DNA of 12,175 nucleotides from Phycisphaerae bacterium. GTDB taxonomy: Bacteria > Planctomycetota > Phycisphaerae > WQYP01. The notes beneath the pieces were generated by a model that did not search any database, was not told the origin of the DNA, and worked only from the letters and a program-made list of their open reading frames with translations. The stretch covers positions 1 to 12,175 of the forward strand of contig JABEVA010000031.1 of the NCBI GenBank assembly GCA_013044065.1, in the 5' to 3' direction. The translations under genes and the position numbers were made by a program. Each line of letters opens with the position of its first letter. Position 1 is the stretch's first letter. Positions 1-6,900 of this stretch are shown in pieces.

Positions 1-39
1 AGTTTTGAAAACCTGTCAAGTGCCAGAAAACCACGGCCA

Positions 40-468
40 GTGGCCCACCAAATCATTTTTTCGAGTATAATTTACCCACTCGATTGCCCGAAGAGCCTTG
101 CTTTTATTTCACTGCGAAAGACCTGCCATGGGCTGATCTGGGCGGGTTGTATTCTCGCCGGTCTGGCTATGGCGCTGCCGCTCGTGGTAACGCGGCCTCT
201 CACCGGCCTGTCACCACAGGATTTTGTCATCCATCAACACGGAACCTATTTCGAAGTGGCGGGCCTTCAGCACGGCCATCAGCACAAATGGGCCATCAGC
301 CGCCGACAATATCAGCAGGTTAAAAGCATTGGAGAGATGGGTACCCTCGGCGTCATTGTCGGCTGCGGTTTATTTGCCACAGGGTATGCCCTGCTGCTGA
401 TCCGCAGCACCCGGCAGCGGCGGCGACTACGGCTAGCCCAAACCGGTCCCTTAGCCCGACCTCGATGA
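40..468 (+). CDS. Small two-helix membrane protein of unknown function, possibly 5'-truncated by the window edge
   Basis: I do not recognise a family. From the GTG at 40 it gives 142 residues. A hydrophobic segment at about residues 32-52 is followed by a short polar loop of about 45 residues rich in His and Gln (around IHQHGTYFEVAGLQHGHQHK). A second hydrophobic segment at about residues 101-121 leads into a basic tail (RSTRQRRRLR), which suggests a cytoplasmic C-terminus. The frame has no stop between base 1 and the GTG, and there is no Shine-Dalgarno sequence before it, so the true start may lie left of the window. A perfect TATAAT sits inside the frame at 66-71 with no matching -35 element. 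The stop lies only 7 bases from the convergent dismutase stop. It is a plausible real gene because it fills the space up to that gene without overlap and has a membrane-protein pattern. Function unknown. Confidence 0.5.
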   Translation: MAHQIIFSSIIYPLDCPKSLAFISLRKTCHGLIWAGCILAGLAMALPLVVTRPLTGLSPQDFVIHQHGTYFEVAGLQHGHQHKWAISRRQYQQVKSIGEMGTLGVIVGCGLFATGYALLLIRSTRQRRRLRLAQTGPLARPR

Positions 469-475
469 GGAACAT

Positions 476-1108
476 TTATTTAGCCGCGGCGTAAATTTCT
501 CCGATTTTTTTCCAGTTTATGACTTGCCACCACGCGGCCAGATATTCCGGTCGCCGGTTTTGATATTTGAGATAATAGGCGTGTTCCCACACATCCAAGC
601 CAAGCACCGGCTTACCCGATAGGCCGACAATTTCGCCCATCAACGGATTGTCTTGATTGGCAGTGGAACCAATGGCCAATTTTCCGCCTTTGACCACCAG
701 CCAAGCCCAGCCGGAACCAAAACGCTTCGCGGCGACATCCGTGAATTTCACCTTGAAATCCGCCACGGAACCAAAATCGTTGACGATAGCAGCAGCCAAA
801 GCCCCACTTGGTTCGCCGCCGCCTCCCTGATCTTTGGGGGCCAAAATCTGCCAGAACATGCTGTGGTTCACATGGCCGCCGCCATTGTTGCGCACAGCAG
901 TGCGGATATCTTCCGGTACGGCCACCAGATCACTGATCAGTGCCTCTGCGGTTTTCGATTCCAAGTTGGCCTTGCCGGCGATCGCGGTGTTAAGATTTTT
1001 GACATACGCGCCATGATGTCCGTCGTGGTGAATTTGCATGGTCTTGGCATCAATGACCGGTTCAAGAGCAGCAAAATCGTAGGGTAAATTGGGAAGTGTA
1101 AACGCCAT
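476..1108 (-). CDS. Superoxide dismutase, Fe/Mn family, probably Mn type
   Basis: Converts superoxide to oxygen and hydrogen peroxide. At 210 residues it is full length for the family. There is no signal peptide, so it should be cytoplasmic. The metal ligands are all visible: His27 (in TMQIHHDGHH), His82 (in GGGHVNHSMFW), and Asp172 and His176 (in the signature DVWEHAYY). The second-shell His31 and Tyr35 are also present. The Gly-rich stretch before His82 and Gln152 in STANQDNPLM follow the pattern of Mn enzymes rather than Fe enzymes, which carry the active-site Gln in the first half. Metal use is therefore inferred as Mn or cambialistic. The ATG is preceded by AAAGGG (1117-1122) about 8 bases upstream. 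The gene lies last in a minus-strand run but has its own promoter (1191-1220), so it is probably transcribed independently of the CvpA-like gene. Confidence 0.97.
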   Translation of the reverse strand: MAFTLPNLPYDFAALEPVIDAKTMQIHHDGHHGAYVKNLNTAIAGKANLESKTAEALISDLVAVPEDIRTAVRNNGGGHVNHSMFWQILAPKDQGGGGEPSGALAAAIVNDFGSVADFKVKFTDVAAKRFGSGWAWLVVKGGKLAIGSTANQDNPLMGEIVGLSGKPVLGLDVWEHAYYLKYQNRRPEYLAAWWQVINWKKIGEIYAAAK

Positions 1109-1190
1109 GATGGAACCCTTTCAAAATTAGCGAAGAGCATCTCAACCCATAAAACCAACGCGGCCGGTCGGATCACGTTCGCCCAACTTA

Positions 1191-1220
1191 GTTATAGAGG
1201 CCAAATGCGGTGGAAGTCAA
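1191..1220 (-). promoter_or_regulatory. Sigma70-type promoter for the superoxide dismutase gene
   Basis: On the minus strand, TTGACT (1215-1220) is followed after 18 bases by TATAAC (1191-1196). Each hexamer differs from the consensus by one base, and the pair lies wholly in the 129-base gap between the CvpA-like stop and the dismutase start. Transcription would begin near 1184, giving a leader of about 75 bases. I see no obvious operator palindrome on it. Confidence 0.6.
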
Positions 1221-1237
1221 GCCGAGCACGACTCTCT

Positions 1238-2893
1238 TTAGCGCGAATAAGACGCCACCAGTGCCGCGCTATTGAGGGTTAAGCTTTGTGCCTTGGTCGG
1301 TGCCACGGTGACATCCGTCATCCAGATTCTCAGCGCTCTACCGGTAATACGCCAGGCTACCACAGTATAAGTCGACGGAGCTATATGAATGGCATTCGGG
1401 ATAGCCCCATGCATGTCGGTGTTGAAGTAAGCCACCTTTTTACTCCTCAGCACTGCAAGGATGTTGCCGGTAAAGTAACTACCGACCTTTTGCAGACACT
1501 GCGCGGTATTGTGCCCAATTTGGGAACTAAGCAACAGCGAAGCAATCTGCGGCCAGGGAAAACGATAAGAAATTGGTTCGCTGTTGGCCGTAATGCTCTG
1601 CTGATAGTATCGCTCTACCGTATTTGTATTCGGCGTGCCTTGTATTTTAGTGATTGCCCCAGCCCACGCCCCACTGCGGGTATTAAAAAGCACCTCGTAC
1701 AAATGATGCAGGCGGCTATACGCCGCATGAACCTCATTTTGCAGGTCCAGCATTTTAACGCCCGCTGGAACAATCATCACTTGATAAGGGCCGGGCATCC
1801 CGGATGACTTAACCGAAATCGCCAAGGTTGCCTTGTTATAAGGTCGTTGCGGATAATCCCGGGCCGCAAGAACTTTGAACTTCTTACTGATTTTGCGCAG
1901 CGCCACCCGTGCCGTATTCTTCATTTCAAAAAGCACCGGCCTTTCATCCGACGCAACTTTGAATATCCAATCTTGGTAAACGCTGTGATGGCCGTCAACC
2001 ATACGATAATCATCCACCACGGGCGTATTCAAATGCAATGGGTGAAAAACCTCCCCCAACTTCAGATAGCCGATCGGATAGTATTGGTGACCGCCGGTGG
2101 TCACCAGTCGTACCTGGGTGGGAGTTAAAAAAAGGTAATTATCGCCATCGGCGCTATTGGCGCTCACATCCGGTTCTGTGGCTCCCCGCCGCACACGTGT
2201 TTGGACCAGCCATATCTTATGGCGTTGTCCCGGTGACGGAATTTTCAGCTTTACAAGGCTGCCTGAATGCAGCGAACCCATGGCAATCACCTTTAGCAAA
2301 TTCGGTGGCAGCGTGTTCCAGGTTCCATAAAACACGCCGTGGCGATATCCATACAACTGCCGGAGAAAATCAGGATTGACGCTGGCAAACACCGTCGGAC
2401 CACCCATGGATGCGCCGCCGACATTGTTCCATAACGTCGTCACAAACCCGTCCGGATCCAGCCAGATATCCGTGGCCGCAGAATTCATCCCGTCCGGATA
2501 GCGGCTGTAACCAAGAATAGAGCTTGGCAGCGGCATCATGTCGATGCCGATAAGGGTGGTGCCGATGATGACCATGGCCGCAAAAAAACCGACCAACCCG
2601 CCTGCGACGCGGTTGGGCCACACCGGCAGGACCATATCAAATCGAACCAGTCGGTCGATCAATTCACGTGTGGCCGCAAAGGCCAACATAAACAGCAGCA
2701 GAAACGCCGCACCGTACGCATAATCGGGCTGACGCGACATGATGGGAGCCGCGGCCCATTGATACAACCCCATCGCTAGAAACGATGCAAATAGAGACGC
2801 TGTCAGCAGACACAACGCCGAAAAAGCACCCTGCGTGCCCATGTACAACGTCAGCAGTAAGACAAACAGTAAAACAATCAGGTCCAGAATCAT
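1238..2893 (-). CDS. CvpA-like membrane protein with a long C-terminal domain
   Basis: A 551-residue protein. The first 120 or so residues hold about four hydrophobic helices (roughly 2-24, 27-50, 58-82 and 94-118). Their layout resembles the CvpA/colicin V production family: an N-terminal Asp in the first helix (MILDLIVLLFVLL), a Gly-Ala turn, then an amphipathic stretch and a Gly-rich last helix (AGGLVGFFAAMVIIGTTLIG). Typical CvpA proteins end soon after this, at about 160-180 residues. This one continues for about 430 residues with no further membrane helix, probably outside the cytoplasm, and I recognise no domain in that part. The start is supported by GGGAG (2899-2903) 5 bases before the ATG. 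It begins 43 bases after the stop of the GspE-like gene and is probably co-transcribed with it. The CvpA assignment rests on topology and partial motifs, not a search. Confidence 0.7.
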   Translation of the reverse strand: MILDLIVLLFVLLLTLYMGTQGAFSALCLLTASLFASFLAMGLYQWAAAPIMSRQPDYAYGAAFLLLFMLAFAATRELIDRLVRFDMVLPVWPNRVAGGLVGFFAAMVIIGTTLIGIDMMPLPSSILGYSRYPDGMNSAATDIWLDPDGFVTTLWNNVGGASMGGPTVFASVNPDFLRQLYGYRHGVFYGTWNTLPPNLLKVIAMGSLHSGSLVKLKIPSPGQRHKIWLVQTRVRRGATEPDVSANSADGDNYLFLTPTQVRLVTTGGHQYYPIGYLKLGEVFHPLHLNTPVVDDYRMVDGHHSVYQDWIFKVASDERPVLFEMKNTARVALRKISKKFKVLAARDYPQRPYNKATLAISVKSSGMPGPYQVMIVPAGVKMLDLQNEVHAAYSRLHHLYEVLFNTRSGAWAGAITKIQGTPNTNTVERYYQQSITANSEPISYRFPWPQIASLLLSSQIGHNTAQCLQKVGSYFTGNILAVLRSKKVAYFNTDMHGAIPNAIHIAPSTYTVVAWRITGRALRIWMTDVTVAPTKAQSLTLNSAALVASYSR

Positions 2894-2936
2894 GGGTACT
2901 CCCGTGGCCTCGGCGACCAGCGCCGGCTGGCCGAGC

Positions 2937-4604
2937 TTATGACGACCGCTGCGGCCGCGCCGGTGCCGCTGCTCCGCGGGTGGCCTTTTCCGGCGAACAT
3001 ACCCGCAGCACCTCCTGAATGGACGTTACTCCCGCCGCAAATTTACGAATGCCGTTCTCCACCAGCAACATCAGGTGATTTTTCCGGGCCAGCGTGCGGA
3101 TTTCATCAATGGTTTTGTTGGAAGTTAAGGCTTTACGGATATCATCGTTGATCAGCAGAATTTCATAAATTCCGGTACGCCCCTTATAACCGATCCCGCC
3201 ACATTCACCGCACTTCACCGGGTTACCTTTGGGGTCCACCATCGGCTGAGTATTGGCCTTAAACGCTTTAATCTCGCGACCCAAGGGCAAATTAAGACGG
3301 GCCAGCGTGTCGGCGTCTGGAGTATATGCGGTTTTGCACGCCGGGCACAAGATACGCACCAGCCGCGAAGCAATGACCGCCTGGAGTGATTGCGCGGCGA
3401 CCTCAGAATTGCCCACCAACTTCCGCCATTGATCCAAGGCGGCCAGAGTATCGCCGGCCAACAAGCCCACGTAGGCTTTGCGATCTTGGCCAAACCTGGC
3501 AATTCCATCCGCCGAGGGGGCGTCCGTGCATATTCCCACCAGCACCACATTGGGGTCTTTAAGCAGCAGGTTGGAAAGAATTTTGGCCGCGCTCGATTCC
3601 GGGTTTTGTGGATCAATCTTGTTCACCGTCACCGATTCAAATTCGCACCGCGGATTGCTTTCCACCGTCTGAATGCTGTTGGTATACGCATCATGCGTTG
3701 TTAACAAAGAATAAAGCAACGTCGTTCGCCCCATGTGCGCCGGTGAGGCCACCAGCACCACGCCCTCCGGTAGCGCCGCAAGCTCTTTCACCATACCCAG
3801 TTGTTCAGCCGTCATGCCCAGTTCCGAAAGGGCCAAACGCCAGCTTTGGCTTGCCCCGGCCTGCAAGTGAATCTTTTCGCCTGCCGTGGTACCGCTGGTT
3901 TCCACCGTCCACACGGTTCGCTGGCCGGCACCATCGCGCACCATGATTCCACCTTTTTGCGGCCGCCGACGTTCGTCCAGCGAAAGCCCGGCCATCCTCT
4001 TCACCCCCTGAATAATGGGTTCAGCAGCGCTGCGCTGCATGGCCGGCTGCGGGAAAACCACTCCATCCACCGAAAACCTAAGCTCGTAGGCCTGCGAGGA
4101 CGGAGAAAGCTCTATGATTTGTGCCCGCGATTCCATCGCCTGAACCAGCAATTGATCCGCCAGTACCACGCCACCATAGAGCGGATCATCCGTGGCCGGC
4201 AGCCGTTGTGGTGCCCCACCATCGGTGATGTACTCTAGAATAAGTTGCTCGGCAGATTTTTTAATCTCACGCGCTTCCGCCACGCGTCCCAAGGAGGCAA
4301 ACACGGCGGCCAGCAGGTGACCGCTTGGGCCTAGCTCTACCACTCGCACATGCCAGTACCAGGCCACAACCCCCGCCATGACCGCCAGATTCACCAGCAA
4401 AGCCAGCCAAAAATTCGGTATCAGCACCCAAAAAAGCAGGAGCAACGCCAACGACCCAACCATCAACCAGTTCCAGAGAAATTCCCGTTGGCGACGCAGA
4501 CTCGGCGCATCGCGACCCACCCATGTGCCAAACCACGCCCAAGCAACGGTCAAGGCAAAGGCCACAATCCAATAGGCTGGGTTGATGAAAATCATGGCGA
4601 GCAT
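2937..4604 (-). CDS. Membrane-anchored GspE/PulE/PilB-like protein with degenerate ATPase motifs
   Basis: A homologue of type II secretion/type IV pilus assembly ATPases. Positions count from the ATG at 4604 (555 residues). Hydrophobic segments at about 7-27, 41-62 and 65-85 form a membrane anchor absent from ordinary GspE. The GspE-like core follows, and it ends in an intact tetracysteine zinc site: C420-x2-C423 and C465-x2-C468, followed by GYKGRTGIYEIL, the family signature. The nucleotide site is eroded. The Walker A position reads SPAHMGRTT (287-295), lacking the first Gly and with Arg293 for the invariant Lys. The Walker B position reads VGICTD, without the usual Glu of GEIRD. The His-box position reads AGD (383-385) instead of HTN. 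It is probably inactive or altered as an ATPase (inference). The start is uncertain: GGAA lies 7 bases before the ATG at 4604, but the frame is open to a GTG at 4763, with another ATG at 4694. Probably in one transcript with the CvpA-like gene. Confidence 0.85.
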   Translation of the reverse strand: MLAMIFINPAYWIVAFALTVAWAWFGTWVGRDAPSLRRQREFLWNWLMVGSLALLLLFWVLIPNFWLALLVNLAVMAGVVAWYWHVRVVELGPSGHLLAAVFASLGRVAEAREIKKSAEQLILEYITDGGAPQRLPATDDPLYGGVVLADQLLVQAMESRAQIIELSPSSQAYELRFSVDGVVFPQPAMQRSAAEPIIQGVKRMAGLSLDERRRPQKGGIMVRDGAGQRTVWTVETSGTTAGEKIHLQAGASQSWRLALSELGMTAEQLGMVKELAALPEGVVLVASPAHMGRTTLLYSLLTTHDAYTNSIQTVESNPRCEFESVTVNKIDPQNPESSAAKILSNLLLKDPNVVLVGICTDAPSADGIARFGQDRKAYVGLLAGDTLAALDQWRKLVGNSEVAAQSLQAVIASRLVRILCPACKTAYTPDADTLARLNLPLGREIKAFKANTQPMVDPKGNPVKCGECGGIGYKGRTGIYEILLINDDIRKALTSNKTIDEIRTLARKNHLMLLVENGIRKFAAGVTSIQEVLRVCSPEKATRGAAAPARPQRSS

Positions 4605-4964
4605 CAACGATTCCAAATTCCACTCCGGCCACCGGGGGCCGGTTCCATCCGCCGGACCTCGCTTCTCCCCATCCACGATCACTAACATTAACATGAAATG
4701 TCGCGGCTTGCCATAGCACGCCACCACCTTGACCGTCGCAGCTTTAATTCCCCTTGTTGCCACAACTTTTCTTAAAAGGTTGTCCTATGCCTGCCCCACC
4801 GACCGTCGGGAAAAACTCCGATCACTACGCCCAGAGACTTTTCCAGTTTTACCGCCATTGCCAGCCTGCACAGGCCAGGTGTTTTCACGATCCAGTGCGT
4901 CTTGGGCAACGCCCCGCAGTGGCATCACACTCCAGACACTCCCAACCACATTCACAAAATGCCG
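4605..4964. other. Gap between the HEAT-like and GspE-like genes
   Basis: These 360 bases hold no independent gene that I can support. The part from 4605 to 4763 is open in frame with the GspE-like gene and could be its N-terminal extension, but the encoded residues are not hydrophobic and show nothing familiar. An 11-base dyad CCGACCGTCGG (4799-4809) and a weak AT-rich dyad CTTTTCTTAAAAG (4766-4778) are present. I see neither a convincing sigma70 promoter nor a terminator with a U-tract on the minus strand, so read-through from the HEAT-like gene into the GspE-like gene cannot be excluded. Confidence 0.4.
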
Positions 4965-6791
4965 CTAGAAACCACCCCGCTGCGGCGCAATGCAGTGCCT
5001 CAACAATTTCTCCAGGCGAGTTCGATTCTTGAGGCCTTGGGTCAGCCAGTACGCCGCATGGATCCGGCGTTTGGCCATAGCCCGTGTGTGTCCGCAAAAT
5101 TTTACCGTCCATTTGCCCGCCGGTCCGACAGGGCATCTTCGACCAGCCACCACCCGCGGTCCCCGTACCAGCCGCTTTAGTCTGGCCAGCACGAACGCAT
5201 CCGGTTTCATCCGCCAAAATGCGTTCATCGCGGTCACTGACACGGCCTGGCTGGGGCTGCATATCAGGCGTGCCAATAATCGCTGGGAGAAGGAATCGTC
5301 GTGTGCGGCCAGCAGCCGAGCCGCAGCCATCTTCGTCGACGCATCTGGCGCAAAAGCCATCGCAACCGCTTCTAAACGTGCCGGTTGAGCACCCCAATGC
5401 AACATCGCGCTGCGCTCTGCGGGCGGCATGCCCCGCACCCACAACAACCAGCCAAGCAATCCATATTGAAGCTCAGTCAGCGACAGGACCTGCGGTGATG
5501 TCGTCGCCGGCCCGACCTCATACGATACCACGGCCAGCCGCTCTCGGATTGGCTTTATGCTATGAGCTTTACACCAACGACGCATCATCTTGATGTTTGC
5601 CTTCTGCTGGTGGCGAGAAAATGCGCAGATTTCCGGCGGACTGTATTGGGCCGCGCTGCATCCGATCTTGACGAGGCCATAATCTGTGGGATTAAAACCC
5701 GCATCAAGCATTAAAACCCACAGGACGTCGGTACGGCGACTGCGGTAATACCCTCGTCCCTGCGGATTGAGCCATTGGCCGGTGTGGGCACCAGGCCCGG
5801 CAATTTGCGATAGCAAACGGGCTGCCAGATCGCGCGAGCGACAACTGCGGACTACTTGCACAAATCTGGTTTGGTCGTACACACTCCCCGCAGAAGGGTA
5901 CCGCCGAGGATATTCCACATACACAAGGTCGCGGGCTTCTTTGACCCGCAGCATCTGCAGCATCAGACCTCTGAGCACCACCGAATGCCAACCAACGAGC
6001 ACGCCAGTCGCCCGTTGTTTTTCCCGCAAGCTAAACCGTTCTTCAGACCCCGGCCGCTTGACCAGAATGCGCGACCCGTGATACCGCACCCGCAACCATG
6101 ATTCCCCTCGTGTTGACAACGTGTGCCAAGTTCGGCCGTCCCGGTCAAATTCATATTTTCCATCGCCGGCTTCCAACGCCAACCAAAACAATTCCGCAGT
6201 TGCATACGCGTCCGGCGAGCGCTTCCCAAAAGCCTTCATGGCGCAGAGCCGCACGTAGCGACTGGAGTCCATCACCAGCACACCCAAGAGGGTGTCGGAT
6301 AAATTTCCAGGCACGGCCGCAAGCCGCTTGATCGTCGCTGCCCGGTCCCGGCGAGATGGTGAAAAGGCCTGTTCCACCAACATTTGAAAGCCGGCACGTC
6401 GAGCCTCGCGTATAAGCCGTCGGCGTTGGGCAATTGGACGTGTCATCAGCCACCATTGCCAGCGCAGGTTTCCCTGCATAAGGCGCAGCCGCCGCAGATA
6501 AGTCGTTCCATTTTTCCAGGCCACATTGCCGCTGGCCTGACGCCGACACTGCCGCAGCAACAATTGCAGCGACGCCGTCCAGGTGATGGCCGCTTTATTT
6601 CCGGTGGAAACCGCGGCGGCACCGCACACGGGAAGCGTCACCGCCACCACGGCGCAGGCGAAAGTGGCCATGGCCACAATACGCCGCCATCTATCCCACA
6701 TTACCGCCGGAACCGCAAAGGCCCGCAACAAGATCCGACTTTGCCCCAGTCCGGAATCACTTTTCCATGCCGCAGCGCGTTTACAATTCAT
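4965..6791 (-). CDS. Secreted or membrane-tethered HEAT-like repeat protein of unknown function
   Basis: I do not recognise a named family. From the ATG at 6791 it is 608 residues. A basic stretch (MWDRWRRIVA from residue 31) precedes a hydrophobic run at about 38-54 ending in PVCGAAA, which looks like a signal peptide or single anchor. Helical repeats resembling HEAT units follow at about 150-190 (around RLAAVPGNLSDTLLGVLVMD, then RYVRLCAMKAFGK), and again near the C-terminus (about 485-540, around AARLLAAHDDSFSQRLLARL, then VSVTAMNAFWRMKPD). The protein is very rich in Arg and Trp. The ATG at 6791 has GAGGT (6796-6800) 4 bases upstream. An alternative ATG at 6701 would place the signal peptide right at the N-terminus (578 residues) but has a poor ribosome site. 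The frame is open further up to 6971, but that would run into the divergent gene. Such repeats usually mediate protein contacts; no catalytic motif is visible. Confidence 0.7.
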   Translation of the reverse strand: MNCKRAAAWKSDSGLGQSRILLRAFAVPAVMWDRWRRIVAMATFACAVVAVTLPVCGAAAVSTGNKAAITWTASLQLLLRQCRRQASGNVAWKNGTTYLRRLRLMQGNLRWQWWLMTRPIAQRRRLIREARRAGFQMLVEQAFSPSRRDRAATIKRLAAVPGNLSDTLLGVLVMDSSRYVRLCAMKAFGKRSPDAYATAELFWLALEAGDGKYEFDRDGRTWHTLSTRGESWLRVRYHGSRILVKRPGSEERFSLREKQRATGVLVGWHSVVLRGLMLQMLRVKEARDLVYVEYPRRYPSAGSVYDQTRFVQVVRSCRSRDLAARLLSQIAGPGAHTGQWLNPQGRGYYRSRRTDVLWVLMLDAGFNPTDYGLVKIGCSAAQYSPPEICAFSRHQQKANIKMMRRWCKAHSIKPIRERLAVVSYEVGPATTSPQVLSLTELQYGLLGWLLWVRGMPPAERSAMLHWGAQPARLEAVAMAFAPDASTKMAAARLLAAHDDSFSQRLLARLICSPSQAVSVTAMNAFWRMKPDAFVLARLKRLVRGPRVVAGRRCPVGPAGKWTVKFCGHTRAMAKRRIHAAYWLTQGLKNRTRLEKLLRHCIAPQRGGF

Positions 6792-6900
6792 GGACACCTC
6801 GCATCTTGTCTCATACATGTTATACTCTTGTACCATGGTGGACAAATGAGGCAGAGCGACTCGAACGGCCAAGGGGATTGTTTTTCGTGCGAGGCCCATC
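6792..6900. promoter_or_regulatory. Divergent promoter region between the HEAT-like and propeller genes
   Basis: Both flanking genes must start transcription in or near these 109 bases. For the minus strand, TTGTCC (6840-6845) and TATAAC (6819-6824) form a candidate promoter, though the 15-base spacer is short. For the plus strand I see TTGTCT (6806-6811) with only a poor -10 candidate (TGTACC, 6829-6834), and an isolated TATACT at 6821-6826. The two TTGTC boxes form an imperfect dyad centred near 6825. GAGG (6891-6894) is the ribosome site of the plus-strand gene. Confidence 0.4.

Noticed and set aside
66..71. Perfect TATAAT near the left edge
   Set aside because: No -35 element at 16-18 bases upstream, and it lies inside an open frame with no good downstream start in that frame, so probably chance.
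460..470. Small hairpin CCTC-GAT-GAGG between the convergent stops
   Set aside because: A 4-base stem without a T-tract is too weak for a bidirectional terminator.
653..1087. Plus-strand open frame of 144 codons opposite the dismutase gene
   Set aside because: It lies entirely antisense to a certain gene and its translation shows no family feature.
1286..1807. Plus-strand open frame of 173 codons opposite the CvpA-like gene
   Set aside because: Antisense shadow within a gene supported by its ribosome site and membrane pattern; no recognisable domain.
4766..4778. AT-rich dyad CTTTTCTTAAAAG just before the GTG at 4763
   Set aside because: A 5-base A/T stem would be unstable, and no function follows from its position.
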